A stretch of DNA of 64,000 bases from Clostridia bacterium (GTDB lineage Bacteria; Bacillota; Clostridia; Oscillospirales; Acutalibacteraceae): assembly GCA_017480115.1 (NCBI GenBank), contig JAFVBH010000033.1:1-64000 (forward strand), in the 5' to 3' direction. This document shows positions 33,831-42,502 of this stretch, piece by piece. The first letter of the stretch is position 1. The number at the start of each line of letters is the position of its first letter. The notes beneath the pieces are model-generated. The model saw nothing but the letters and a program-made list of their open reading frames with translations, was not told the DNA's origin and searched no databases. Position numbers and translations under genes: made by a program.

Positions 33831-34031
33831 TTGATTATTACGGAAAAGCTTACAACCGAAGAGCTGAAAGCGCTCGAAGACCAGTTGAATTGCGAACAGC
33901 TTCTGATTAAAAAATTCAAGAGCTACGCGCAGACCGCCACCGATCCCGAGATCAGAACCCAGTGTGAACAGACAGCGGCGCAGCACAAGGCGCATTTCGA
34001 TACCCTCATGGGGCATCTTACCTGCTGCTAA
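33831..34031 (+). CDS. Small spore-coat-like (CotF/ferritin-like) protein
   Basis: About 64-66 residues, helical: LTTEELKALEDQLNCEQLL and a second helix ending in HFDTLMGHLTCC. Such small proteins pair with CotF-like coat proteins in Clostridia, and one follows here. The start is odd. AAAGGAG ends directly at a TTG (33831), which is too close; the next in-frame candidates with good spacing are ATT codons at 33834 and 33837. No ATG lies in front. The final Cys pair may form disulfides in the coat. Confidence 0.7.
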   Translation: MIITEKLTTEELKALEDQLNCEQLLIKKFKSYAQTATDPEIRTQCEQTAAQHKAHFDTLMGHLTCC

Positions 34032-34043
34032 GGAGGAAAAATT

Positions 34044-34319
34044 ATGAATAGTCAGAGTTTAATGACCGACAAGGAGATCATGGAGGATATGCTCTCCTCG
34101 CAGAAAGCGATCACCGGCGTTTACAACACCTTTTCCAACGAGTGTTCGCACCAGAATATCAGAGATGATTTTTTGAATATCCTCCGGGACGAGCATAATA
34201 TTCAGTCCTGCATCTATACCGAGATGCAGAAGCGCGGCTGGTATGCCCCCGCGGAGGCGCAGCAGCCGCAGATTGATCAGGTCAAGAACAAGTTCCAAAC
34301 GATCTCCGCATCGTTATAA
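34044..34319 (+). CDS. CotF-family spore coat protein
   Basis: A 91-residue protein of the Coat_F family, a ferritin-like helical bundle. MTDKEIMEDMLSSQKAITG, YNTFSNECSH and FLNILRDEHNIQ are typical, as is the aromatic MQKRGWYAPAEA near the end. AAGGAGG lies before the ATG. It forms a two-gene unit with the small upstream coat-like gene, 12 bases apart. Expression in the mother cell during sporulation is inferred from the family. Confidence 0.88.
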   Translation: MNSQSLMTDKEIMEDMLSSQKAITGVYNTFSNECSHQNIRDDFLNILRDEHNIQSCIYTEMQKRGWYAPAEAQQPQIDQVKNKFQTISASL

Positions 34320-34357
34320 ACGTACAGAGACGCTGTTGCATTCAGCGAAAACCTGAT

Positions 34358-34402
34358 AAAAAAGGGAGATACAAGCCGTACGTGGTTTGCATCTCCTTTT
34401 TT
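34358..34402. terminator. Bidirectional terminator between cotF-like and MocR genes
   Basis: GGAGATACAAGCC (34365-34377) and GGTTTGCATCTCC (34384-34396) form a stem with a mismatch. Six T follow on the plus strand and a run of A precedes it, which gives a T-run on the minus strand. It serves both convergent genes and overlaps the MocR stop. Confidence 0.82.
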
Positions 34403-35787
34403 CATAAAATATCATATAAAAAATCTAGAACGGCGCCAAAGGCGGCTTCTTCCGTATTGCTGTAATTAACAAGCAGCGAATGCGCAAACGCATCGCCGTT
34501 TCCGACAAGACAGTCGGACAGGAACGCCAGTCCGATCCCGTTTTCCGAAGCTTTTTCTTTGATCTGTAGATCTGACAATGGCGTAGTCAGCGCAAGGATA
34601 AAGTGCAGCCCCGCGCTTTCCTCCTGTATTTTCAATTTCTCCGACAAGCCGCTTTCCGCGATCATCTGAAAAAACCGTTCCCGCCGAATCCCGTAGGCTT
34701 TTTTCATTCTGCCGATGTAGGTCTCGTAATAGCCGCCGCTGATAAATTCCGCCAGCGTCAGCTGTTCTGAGGTAGAGACCGTACAGGAAAAGTCCGCAGA
34801 TTTTTTTACATACAGCTCCATTAATTCCGGCGGCAGCACCAGATACCCGATACGCAGCGACGGGGAAATCGTCTTGGAAAAGGTGTTCATATAAATCACT
34901 CTGCCGTTTTTATCGTCGGAAAATAAGCTGCCCAACGGGTGCCCGTCAAACCGAAATTCGCTGTCATAGTCGTCCTCCACGATATAGCGCCCCTCCTGCT
35001 CCGCCGCCCATGCAAGCAGCTCGTACCGTCGCGCCGCTGTCGTGACCCTGCCCGTCGGGAAGTGATGATTCGGGGAGATGTGCAGTACGTCCGCAGTACT
35101 TTCCCGCACAGCCGCCATCGACAGGCCTTTGCCGTCCAGCGGAAGATACACGCATGCCGCGCCGGAAGATTCATATACGGTGGAAACCTTGCGGTAGCCG
35201 GGATTTTCCATGCCGTAAAGCTTATCCCTGCCCAGAAGTCTGGTGACGGTATAACACAAATATTCCGTGCCCGCGCCGATCACGATGCAATCCGGCGATA
35301 CGTCAATGGATTTATTCCGCCGCAAATAGTCCGCAATCGCCGCCCGAAGTTCTCTTGTCCCCGACATACCGCAAGGTCGAAAGAAATCCTCGCTCCGCTC
35401 GGTCATGATCTTGCGCGTCAGTCTGCACCATTGGGACACGGGAAAACTTCCCGTATCCGTTTGCCCGCCCCGCATATCCACCGCCATCGGCGTATTCTGC
35501 GGCAGGGTATAATCGGAGAACCGCTTTTTCAGCAGCGGGACTGTCTCAATCGCTGAGACGTAATATCCGCTCTTTTCCACAGAGTACAAGTAGCCCTCCG
35601 CAAGCAAGCAGGCATAGGCATTTTCCACCGTAATCACGCTGACGGACAGATTTTCCGCCAGCCGTCGCTTGGACGGCAGCTTCTCCCCCGCCCGCAGGTT
35701 GCCGCTGATAATATCCGATTTCATGCATCTGTAAAGGTAAAGATACATCGGTGTATCGCCTTTATGATCGAAGGAATAGCTTAACAT
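34402..35787 (-). CDS. MocR/PdxR-type regulator (GntR wHTH plus aminotransferase domain)
   Basis: A 461-residue MocR protein. The N-terminal winged helix has PMYLYLYRCMKSDIISGNL, GEKLPSKRRLAENLSVS and TVENAYACLLAEGYLYS. The rest is a fold-type I aminotransferase with the PLP-binding Lys in NTFSKTISPSLRIGYL and VEDDYDSEF before it. Such proteins sense PLP or amino acids. The divergent ECF S component could be its target. It has no enzyme genes beside it, so a pyridoxal-responsive uptake switch is my guess, not shown. The ATG at 35787 gives a normal N-terminus. Confidence 0.88.
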   Translation of the reverse strand: MLSYSFDHKGDTPMYLYLYRCMKSDIISGNLRAGEKLPSKRRLAENLSVSVITVENAYACLLAEGYLYSVEKSGYYVSAIETVPLLKKRFSDYTLPQNTPMAVDMRGGQTDTGSFPVSQWCRLTRKIMTERSEDFFRPCGMSGTRELRAAIADYLRRNKSIDVSPDCIVIGAGTEYLCYTVTRLLGRDKLYGMENPGYRKVSTVYESSGAACVYLPLDGKGLSMAAVRESTADVLHISPNHHFPTGRVTTAARRYELLAWAAEQEGRYIVEDDYDSEFRFDGHPLGSLFSDDKNGRVIYMNTFSKTISPSLRIGYLVLPPELMELYVKKSADFSCTVSTSEQLTLAEFISGGYYETYIGRMKKAYGIRRERFFQMIAESGLSEKLKIQEESAGLHFILALTTPLSDLQIKEKASENGIGLAFLSDCLVGNGDAFAHSLLVNYSNTEEAAFGAVLDFLYDIL

Positions 35788-35827
35788 TGTACATTCGCCC
35801 CATCTGGTATTATGAAATTTCTTTATT

Positions 35828-35865
35828 TTGGCACTATTAATAAGATCAAATATCATTATAATGAT
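35828..35865. promoter_or_regulatory. Divergent promoter region with a 14-bp palindrome
   Basis: ATCATTATAATGAT (35852-35865) is a perfect palindrome between the MocR and ECF genes. On the plus strand TTGGCA (35828-35833) stands 17 bases before TATCAT (35851-35856). On the minus strand TTGATT (complement of 35877-35882) stands 16 bases before a TATAAT in the palindrome. The palindrome overlaps both -10 regions and is a good operator candidate. Confidence 0.55.
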
Positions 35866-35892
35866 ACAAAAAAAGAAATCAAGGTGGTTCGC

Positions 35893-36435
35893 ATGAAAAA
35901 CAAAAAAATTCTGAAGTTAGTGATCACTGCGCTGTTTATGGCGCTGACCACCGTTGCGACGCTGGTGGTACAAATCCCCTCACCGACCAAGGGATATGTG
36001 AACCTCGGGGATGCGGTGGTACTGCTGAGCGCATGGCTGTTAGGTCCGGCATACGGTACGCTGGCGGCGGGGATCGGCTCTATGCTGACCGATATTATTA
36101 CCGGTTATGTCGCCTACGCGCCCGGCACACTGGTGATCAAGGCGGGGATCGCCCTTGTCGCTTACTTCTCTTTTAAGGCATTCGGAAAACAGACGGCAGA
36201 ATCCCGCGGCAAACGCACGGCGGCGCGCATCGTCTCGGGCATTGCGGGTGAGATTGTCATGATCCTCGGTTATTTCGGGTACGCATCCCTGCTGCTGGGT
36301 AAAGGGTTTGCCGCTGTGGCAAGCATTCCCGGCAACTGTGTACAGGCAGTGATCGGCATCGTCGTTTCCGTACTCCTGATCGAACTTCTAACGGCGAACA
36401 GCAAGATCAGGGCGTTTGTGAAAGACATCAGCTGA
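35893..36435 (+). CDS. ECF transporter S component (vitamin uptake)
   Basis: A 180-residue integral membrane protein of the ECF-type substrate-binding S components, the group that includes PdxU/HmpT-like members. KLVITALFMALTTVATLVVQIP opens the first span; GYVNLGDAVVLLSAWLLGP and GSMLTDIITGYVAYAPGTL are the family signature regions. Six spans in all. It works with a shared ECF A/A'/T module encoded elsewhere. The divergent MocR regulator suggests a B6 vitamer, but hydroxymethylpyrimidine or others are possible. AAGGTGG precedes the ATG. Confidence 0.88.
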   Translation: MKNKKILKLVITALFMALTTVATLVVQIPSPTKGYVNLGDAVVLLSAWLLGPAYGTLAAGIGSMLTDIITGYVAYAPGTLVIKAGIALVAYFSFKAFGKQTAESRGKRTAARIVSGIAGEIVMILGYFGYASLLLGKGFAAVASIPGNCVQAVIGIVVSVLLIELLTANSKIRAFVKDIS

Positions 36436-36451
36436 TTTTTTGATCTTCCTC

Positions 36452-36479
36452 TTTACTTTTTTCGCGCGAATGCTATAAT
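36452..36479 (+). promoter_or_regulatory. Promoter of the UPF0340 gene
   Basis: TTTACT (36452-36457) and TATAAT (36474-36479) are 16 bases apart, and TG stands one base before the -10 (extended element). Confidence 0.65.
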
Positions 36480-36496
36480 TACATGTGGTGAATCGA

Positions 36497-37075
36497 ATGG
36501 AATATATCTTTGAAAAATTGGAAAATAAACAACTGGAAAATTTGCAAGCGCAGGCAGCTGCCATTGCCGAGGAGTTTTGCGATACTGTGCAGTTAAAACC
36601 GGGGCAAATCGTCGCAGTCGGCTGTTCCACCAGTGAAATCCTCGGCAAAAAATTCGGCACCTTTTCCCACCCCGACGCGGGAGAAGCCGTATTTGAGGGT
36701 ATCTATACCGTATTAAAAAATAAGGGAATCTATTTGGCGGCACAATGCTGCGAGCACTTAAACCGCGCCATCGTCACCGAGGCGGCGGCAGTTCCTAACG
36801 CGGAATACGTCAACGTGATCCCGCAGCCCAAGGCCGGAGGCTCCTTTGCCACCGCCGCATATCGCCATTTCAGCGCACCTGTGGTTCTGGAAGAGATTCA
36901 TGCGGACGCGGGCTTTGACATCGGCGGCACGCTGATCGGCATGCATCTGAAAAAAGTGGCGGTTCCGATGAAATTAACGCACGACCGCATCGGCGAGGCG
37001 ACCGTACATTTTGCCAGAACGCGACCGAAGTTCATCGGCGGCGTACGCGCGGTCTATGATCAAAATCAATTATAA
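36497..37075 (+). CDS. UPF0340 family protein (TIGR01440, YwlG)
   Basis: A 192-residue conserved protein of unknown function. VAVGCSTSEILGKKFGTFSHPDAGEA, AAQCCEHLNRAIVTE, NVIPQPKAGGSFAT and GMHLKKVAVPM are the characteristic conserved parts; the Cys, His and Glu in CCEHLNR may bind a metal. It is found widely in Firmicutes next to unrelated genes. The ATG at 36497 was chosen because it fits the family length; GTG codons at 36485 and 36488 are alternatives. Confidence 0.92.
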   Translation: MEYIFEKLENKQLENLQAQAAAIAEEFCDTVQLKPGQIVAVGCSTSEILGKKFGTFSHPDAGEAVFEGIYTVLKNKGIYLAAQCCEHLNRAIVTEAAAVPNAEYVNVIPQPKAGGSFATAAYRHFSAPVVLEEIHADAGFDIGGTLIGMHLKKVAVPMKLTHDRIGEATVHFARTRPKFIGGVRAVYDQNQL

Positions 37076-37090
37076 ATGAATTTTTGCTGC

Positions 37091-37125
37091 AAAAAATCCT
37101 CAGCCGCGCGACTGAGGATTTTAAT
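37091..37125. terminator. Bidirectional terminator between UPF0340 and GH3 genes
   Basis: AAAATCCTCAG (37093-37103) and CTGAGGATTTT (37112-37122) are perfect complements with an eight-base loop, flanked by A and T runs, so it works on both strands. Confidence 0.88.
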
Positions 37126-37126
37126 T

Positions 37127-39574
37127 TTACTCGTTTTTAAACGGATACGAATGCAGTACAAATTCCAGCGTATGACGGGCGCAGGCTTGAATCTCACCAC
37201 GTGTAATACCGTTTGGCTTACCGAGACTTTCCAGCAGGGATTTATCATATCTGGCGCTTCGGCTGCCGGGAGCGGCGCCGGGCATCAGCACATCGACGCC
37301 CGCGCGGACGCGGTAGGCGTTGTTGCGCAAAAGCGGGAAATCGGGATCTTTGTCCGCCCGCATCCACCAGTCCGTCATCACGCAGCCCTGATAGCCCCAT
37401 TCTCCGCGAAGAATACCGGTCACAAGGTCATAATTATAGTGCGCCCACTCGCCGTTGATCTTGTTATAAGAGGTCATAATATTCAACGGCGCGGCGGTTT
37501 TCACGCAAATTTCAAAGCCCTTGAGATAGATTTCCCGCAGCGCCCGTTCAGAAACACGGGAATCGTTATGCGTGCGATCCGTCTCCTGATTGTTGCAGGC
37601 AAAATGCTTGGGGCAGGCGGATACGCCTTTGGATTGTATGCCCTTAACGACGGCGGCGCCCATATAGCCGGTCAGCACGGGATCCTCGGAAAAATATTCA
37701 AAATTTCTGCCGCAAAGCGGGTCGCGGTGAATATTCATACCCGGCGCCAGCAGAACGTGCGAACCCTTGACTGCCATTTCCTCCGCAAGCAAGCTGTATA
37801 GTTCTGCAACAAGAGCGGTATTCCATGTAGAGGCAAGCGCTGTGCCGATGGGCAGCAGCGATGCGGTCACCGCCAGACGGATACCGGACGGTCCGTCCGT
37901 CGCGGTCACAGGGCAGACGCCCTTCTCCCGCAGACTTTCCAAAATACCGCCGTAAACCGCGGCATTGCCCTTTGCGCCAAGAGGACTGTTCATGATATAA
38001 TCTCCGCGGCAAAGCGCCTCCAGCTCCATATCTGAAAGCTGCGCAATAAAGGTATCCATGGAAATACTGCCGTCAGCCACGTCCTTTAATTGATACCCCT
38101 GATCACCGATATATGGAATCTCCGCAGGCAGTGACGAAAGAACGCGCGCCTTTCGCGAAACGATACGGATAGGTACGTTTTCATAGGCAATATAGTGCCG
38201 ATCGCCGACATAGGTTAAGCGTTTAAAAGCGGACGCGGGCTGTACGGCAAGCCGCTGAGAAAGCCGCGCGGTGATGCTATCTGCGGGAACGGAATACGTA
38301 CCGGCATGTACCAGTGCCCGCACATGTTTGCCGATATAGATATGATAATCGCCTGATTCCAATATATAACAGAAACGGTTCCCCGTCCTGCCGCTGTCGT
38401 CATAGGACGCCATACATGCGGTATCGAAAGACAAATGCAAAACCTGCGACGTCTGCGGCGCTAAAGTGTCCGTCTTGGCAAATGCGGCAAGCGCTGCCGC
38501 AGCTTTCGGTAAATGTCCCTCCGGCGCGGCATAATAAACGCCGATCACTTCTTTACCGCTGACAGCGCCTGTATTTGTAACACGCACATCAACCGAAATT
38601 ATTTCATCGTCGCAATGAAAATTTACCGTCTCAATATCAAACGTGGTATAGGAAAGCCCCCAACCAAAAGGATACAAAACGCTGTCCTCGGCAAAAGTTT
38701 CAAAGTACCGGTAGCCGACAAAAATATCCTCCCGATAGTTATTAAAACCTTTCTTGCCAAAATTGGCGGACGCGGGATAGTCGGCATAATTGCGGGCAAT
38801 GGTATCTGTCAGCCTGCCGGAGGGGCATACCGCGCCGGTCAGCACATCGGCAATCGCTCTGCCGCTCTCCATACCTCCCTGCCACACGTACAGCAGCGCA
38901 AGGTCGGTTTCCGGCAGCCGCTCCGACCAGGATATATCCATCAGGCTGCCGCAGTTCAGCAGCACCGCCACCTTATCAAAAGCAGCGCATACGTTTTTCA
39001 GCATATCCGCCTCGGTCTCGGTCAGATAATAGCTGCCCTCCTCCAGCGCGTTCTCTCTGTCCTCGCCGGAGGATCTGCCGATCACAACAACGGCAAGCTC
39101 CGATACCTTCGCCGCTTCCGCCGCCAATTCCGCGGATACGGGCATTTCCTCATGGCAGCGGGGCCACGCGCCCCAAAAGCCGTCATCACGGGGATTTTTT
39201 TGGATCCAATCTTTATAAATATTATCAAGCGCGGCATTCAGCTGAATATCTTCACATGCAGCCAAGCCATCGATAAGCGTGTGAAGATAGGGCTGGTTGA
39301 CGTCGCCGCCGCTGCCGTAGCCCACGGCAAAGTAATCGTACTGGACTCTGCCGAATACCGAGATCACCGCATTTTTCGCAATCGGCAGGATATTTCCATC
39401 GTTGCGCAGCAGAACAATCCCCTCGGCAGCCGCCTGTCTTGCGCAGGCGCTCATGCCGTCGGGAATAAACGGATTGTCTTTTTCAATATCCACCGAGGTC
39501 TGTGAAACGGAATTCACAACCGTATTGACGAGTCGGTTAACCGTCCGCCGAACCTTTTTTGATATAAGACCCAT
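37127..39574 (-). CDS. GH3 glycosidase with reversed domain order
   Basis: An 815-residue family 3 enzyme, probably a beta-glucosidase or related exo-glycosidase. The usual order is TIM barrel, then alpha/beta sandwich, then fibronectin-III. Here the sandwich part comes first (AAAEGIVLLRNDGNILPI, FGRVQYDYFAVGYGSGG, GEDRENALEEGSYYL), then the FnIII part (GWGLSYTTFDIE), and the barrel is C-terminal (ATDGPSGIR, APGMNIHRDPLCGRNFEYFSEDP, CPKHFACNNQE). The nucleophile is Asp in VMTDWWM, near residue 730. This reversed order is known in rumen and gut Clostridia. No signal peptide is seen. The ATG follows GAGGTG. Confidence 0.92.
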   Translation of the reverse strand: MGLISKKVRRTVNRLVNTVVNSVSQTSVDIEKDNPFIPDGMSACARQAAAEGIVLLRNDGNILPIAKNAVISVFGRVQYDYFAVGYGSGGDVNQPYLHTLIDGLAACEDIQLNAALDNIYKDWIQKNPRDDGFWGAWPRCHEEMPVSAELAAEAAKVSELAVVVIGRSSGEDRENALEEGSYYLTETEADMLKNVCAAFDKVAVLLNCGSLMDISWSERLPETDLALLYVWQGGMESGRAIADVLTGAVCPSGRLTDTIARNYADYPASANFGKKGFNNYREDIFVGYRYFETFAEDSVLYPFGWGLSYTTFDIETVNFHCDDEIISVDVRVTNTGAVSGKEVIGVYYAAPEGHLPKAAAALAAFAKTDTLAPQTSQVLHLSFDTACMASYDDSGRTGNRFCYILESGDYHIYIGKHVRALVHAGTYSVPADSITARLSQRLAVQPASAFKRLTYVGDRHYIAYENVPIRIVSRKARVLSSLPAEIPYIGDQGYQLKDVADGSISMDTFIAQLSDMELEALCRGDYIMNSPLGAKGNAAVYGGILESLREKGVCPVTATDGPSGIRLAVTASLLPIGTALASTWNTALVAELYSLLAEEMAVKGSHVLLAPGMNIHRDPLCGRNFEYFSEDPVLTGYMGAAVVKGIQSKGVSACPKHFACNNQETDRTHNDSRVSERALREIYLKGFEICVKTAAPLNIMTSYNKINGEWAHYNYDLVTGILRGEWGYQGCVMTDWWMRADKDPDFPLLRNNAYRVRAGVDVLMPGAAPGSRSARYDKSLLESLGKPNGITRGEIQACARHTLEFVLHSYPFKNE

Positions 39575-39589
39575 TTTGAACACCTCAAA

Positions 39590-40351
39590 TTATATTTGAA
39601 ACAATCTGCGAGCATTTTCCGCAGTCGCAGCGAGGAGCGCATCAACCTCCATACCCCGCGCTTCCGCGATCTTTGCGGCGGAATAAGCGATCATTGAAGA
39701 GTCACAGCGCTTGCCCCGGAACGGCACCGGCGACATGTAGGGCGCGTCCGTCTCCACCAGCAACCGATCAAGCGGCACAAAACTTGCCGCCTCCAGCGGC
39801 TTTTGGGCGTTTTTAAACGTCACTGCGCCGCCCAGCCCGATATACATGCCCAGCTTCACGATCTCCTTCAGCATTTCCACGCTGCCGGAATAGCAGTGCA
39901 GCACGCCCTTCGGCTTATATTTTCGCAACAGCCGCATGGTATCCTCATGGGCTTCCCTGTCATGAACGATCACGGGCATATCAAGATATACCGCCATTTT
40001 CAGCTGCTTTTCAAAGCAGGCAAGCTGCGTGGCGCGCGGAACGTCGTCATAATGATACTCCAGCCCGATTTCGCCGATCGCAACGCAGTTTTTATTTTTT
40101 AACATCTCGGAAAGCGAAGCGAAATCTCCGGGCGCGATCTTATCCGCTTCCCCGGGATAAATCCCGCACGCCGCTTTGATATAAGGGTATTTTTCCGCGA
40201 TTTTCAACGACTTTTGCGAAGTGACAATATCCGTACCGCAGGTAATCACGCCCACAATTCCCTTGCTTGGCAGAGACGAAAGCAAGGCTTGTCGGTCCTC
40301 GTCAAAACGCGGGTCGTCATAATGGGCGTGAGAATCGAATATCCTACTCAT
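39590..40351 (-). CDS. tatD: TatD family deoxyribonuclease
   Basis: A 253-residue metal-dependent hydrolase. IFDSHAHYDDPRFDEDR holds the first His pair, GEIGLEYHYDDVP the bridging Glu, PVIVHDREAHEDT and GVLHCYSGS the next His residues, and LLVETDAPYMSPVPFRG the Asp. TatD proteins are 3'-5' exonucleases in DNA repair. The gene overlaps metG by four bases, a conserved pair in Firmicutes. Confidence 0.96.
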   Translation of the reverse strand: MSRIFDSHAHYDDPRFDEDRQALLSSLPSKGIVGVITCGTDIVTSQKSLKIAEKYPYIKAACGIYPGEADKIAPGDFASLSEMLKNKNCVAIGEIGLEYHYDDVPRATQLACFEKQLKMAVYLDMPVIVHDREAHEDTMRLLRKYKPKGVLHCYSGSVEMLKEIVKLGMYIGLGGAVTFKNAQKPLEAASFVPLDRLLVETDAPYMSPVPFRGKRCDSSMIAYSAAKIAEARGMEVDALLAATAENARRLFQI

Positions 40352-42309
40352 CGGATCTTGTCACCGGGCTGTAATTCGTCGGCAAACAGGACTTTACAGC
40401 CGCCGTCCGCCGTATCGCCCGCAAGGATCATGCCGCGGCTTTCCACGCCGCAGAGCTTGCGGGGCTTGAGATTGGCGACGATCACTACATTTCTGCCTTT
40501 CAGCGCTTCGGGCTTATAGTATTCCGCGATACCGGAGGCAACCGTTCTGGGGGTGCCGGAGCCGTCATCCAGCGTCAGCTTGAGCAGCTTTTTCGCGCGT
40601 TTGATCGGCTCGCAATCCACGACATGGGCAACGCGCAGCTCCACTTTTGCAAAATCGTCATATTCTATTTCGGGCAGGCTCTGCGTTTCTTGCATATCGG
40701 AAAGCAGCGCTTTTTCCTTCTCCTGCTGCGCCTGCTGCTTAGCGGTCAATTCCTCGATCAATTTTTCACCGTCGATCCGCGCAAACAGCGGTACGGGCGC
40801 GCCGACCTTGGTGCCCACGGGAATCGCGCCAAAAGACCGGATCGAGTCATAGGTATCAATATCCGTGCCGATCTGCCCGAAGATCGCTTTGCTTGTCTCG
40901 GGCATAAAGGGCGTAAGCGAAACCGCGAGAATACGGATTCCCTCGATCAGATTATACAGCACCGTGGCAAGGCGCGGCTTGTCCTCGTCTTTTTTTGCAA
41001 GCGCCCAGGGCATGGTCTCATCAATATATTTATTGCAGCGCTTTGCAATGTTCAGTACAGTCTCCACCGCGTCGCTCATGCGGAATTCGTCAATATATTT
41101 TTCCACTGCGGGGATCGCGTCGAGAATCGTCTTTTTAAATTCCGCGTCGGGGTCCGCCGCCGTACCATTACCGACCAGCACGCCGTCAAAATACTTATTC
41201 ACCATGGAAACCGTGCGGTTTACAAGATTGCCGATCGTATTTGCCAGATCAGAATTAAACCGTTCAATCATTGTGGAATAGCTGATAGAACCGTCGGAAG
41301 CATGCGGCATTTCGGAAAGCAGATAGTACCTGACTGCGTCTACGCCGAAAATCGAGGTCAGGTCGTCGGCATAGATCACATTCCCCTTGGATTTTGACAT
41401 TTTATCTTCACCGAACAACAGCCACGGGTGACCATAAACCTTCTTCGGCAGCGGCTCCCCCAGCGCCATCAGAATGATCGGCCAATAGATCGTATGGAAA
41501 CGGATAATATCCTTGCCGATGATATGCACGTCCGCAGGCCAGTATTTTTTATACTGCTCGCTGCTGCCGTCGGGATCATAGCCGAGCGCGGTAATATAGT
41601 TGGACAGTGCGTCGATCCAGACATAGATCACGTGCCTGTCGTCAAAACTGACAGGGATACCCCATTTAAATGAGGAACGGGAAACGCAAAGATCCTGCAA
41701 GCCGGGTCTGATAAAATTGTTCAGCATCTCGTTTTTGCGGCTTTCGGGATAGATAAAGTCGGGATTTTCCTCGATATATTTTTCCAGCCGATCCTGATAT
41801 TTGGAAAGGCGCAGGAAATACGCCTCCTCACTGGCGATCTTGACCTCTTTGCCGCAGTCGGGACATTTGCCGTCTCGCAGCTGGGTCTTGGTAAAGAAGC
41901 TTTCACATGCGACGCAATAATACCCCTCGTACTTGTCTTTATAAATATCTCCTTGGTCATAAAGCTTTTTAAAAATCTTCTGTACGACCTTTTCATGATA
42001 ATCGTCCGTCGTACGGATAAATTTATCATAGGTGGTATTCAAAAGATCACAGATCCCGCGAATCTCTCCCGCAACCTTATCCACATATTGCTTCGGGGTC
42101 ACCCCCGCCTCGTTGGCATACTGCTCAATCTTCTGCCCATGCTCGTCCGTACCGGTCAGGAAAAACACGTCGTAGCCCTGCATGCGCTTAAAACGAGCGA
42201 TGGCGTCAGTCAATACGATTTCATAAGAATTGCCGATATGCGGCTTACGCGACGTATAGGCAATGGCGGTAGTAATGTAAAAAGGCTTTTTCTTGCACTG
42301 ATCACACAT
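40348..42309 (-). CDS. metG: Methionyl-tRNA synthetase
   Basis: A 653-residue class I synthetase that charges tRNA-Met. YITTAIAYTSRKPHIGNSYE carries the HIGN motif, KMSKSKGNVI the KMSKS motif. The zinc knuckle is CVACESFFTKTQLRDGKCPDC, of the C-x2-C/C-x2-C type. The C-terminal tRNA-binding (OB-fold) domain begins near residue 550 with FAKVELRVAHVVDCEPI, giving dimers. The promoter is close and there is no T-box leader. Confidence 0.97.
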   Translation of the reverse strand: MCDQCKKKPFYITTAIAYTSRKPHIGNSYEIVLTDAIARFKRMQGYDVFFLTGTDEHGQKIEQYANEAGVTPKQYVDKVAGEIRGICDLLNTTYDKFIRTTDDYHEKVVQKIFKKLYDQGDIYKDKYEGYYCVACESFFTKTQLRDGKCPDCGKEVKIASEEAYFLRLSKYQDRLEKYIEENPDFIYPESRKNEMLNNFIRPGLQDLCVSRSSFKWGIPVSFDDRHVIYVWIDALSNYITALGYDPDGSSEQYKKYWPADVHIIGKDIIRFHTIYWPIILMALGEPLPKKVYGHPWLLFGEDKMSKSKGNVIYADDLTSIFGVDAVRYYLLSEMPHASDGSISYSTMIERFNSDLANTIGNLVNRTVSMVNKYFDGVLVGNGTAADPDAEFKKTILDAIPAVEKYIDEFRMSDAVETVLNIAKRCNKYIDETMPWALAKKDEDKPRLATVLYNLIEGIRILAVSLTPFMPETSKAIFGQIGTDIDTYDSIRSFGAIPVGTKVGAPVPLFARIDGEKLIEELTAKQQAQQEKEKALLSDMQETQSLPEIEYDDFAKVELRVAHVVDCEPIKRAKKLLKLTLDDGSGTPRTVASGIAEYYKPEALKGRNVVIVANLKPRKLCGVESRGMILAGDTADGGCKVLFADELQPGDKIR

Positions 42310-42344
42310 AAAAATTCCTCTTTTCTATTTAGCTATACATGGTT

Positions 42345-42373
42345 ATTTTACCATTATACAGCATGCTTTTCAA
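42345..42373 (-). promoter_or_regulatory. Promoter of metG-tatD(-GH3)
   Basis: On the minus strand TTGAAA (complement of 42368-42373) and TAAAAT (complement of 42345-42350) are 17 bases apart. The leader to the ATG is about 30 bases, too short for a riboswitch or T-box. Confidence 0.7.
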
Positions 42374-42434
42374 GATATATTTTTCGTACCGTAATATAAA
42401 AAAATCACACATTGCAAAAAAATACAAAAATATG

Positions 42435-42473
42435 TTGACAACACTTTATTTTTTTTGCAGAGTGTGTTAAAAT
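42435..42473 (+). promoter_or_regulatory. Promoter region of the Fe-ADH gene
   Basis: TAAAAT at 42468-42473 with TTTATT (42445-42450) 17 bases before it is a weak promoter. TTGACA at 42435-42440 is well formed but too far from that -10 and lies within TGTTGACAACA, a short palindrome that could be a regulator site. The AAGGAGG ribosome-binding site is strong. Confidence 0.4.
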
Positions 42474-42502
42474 ATGGTGTAATTTTATAAGGAGGTCATC
42501 TT

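Noticed and set aside
42310..42502. T-box or SAM riboswitch before metG
   Set aside because: The promoter lies so close to the start codon that the leader is only about 30 bases.
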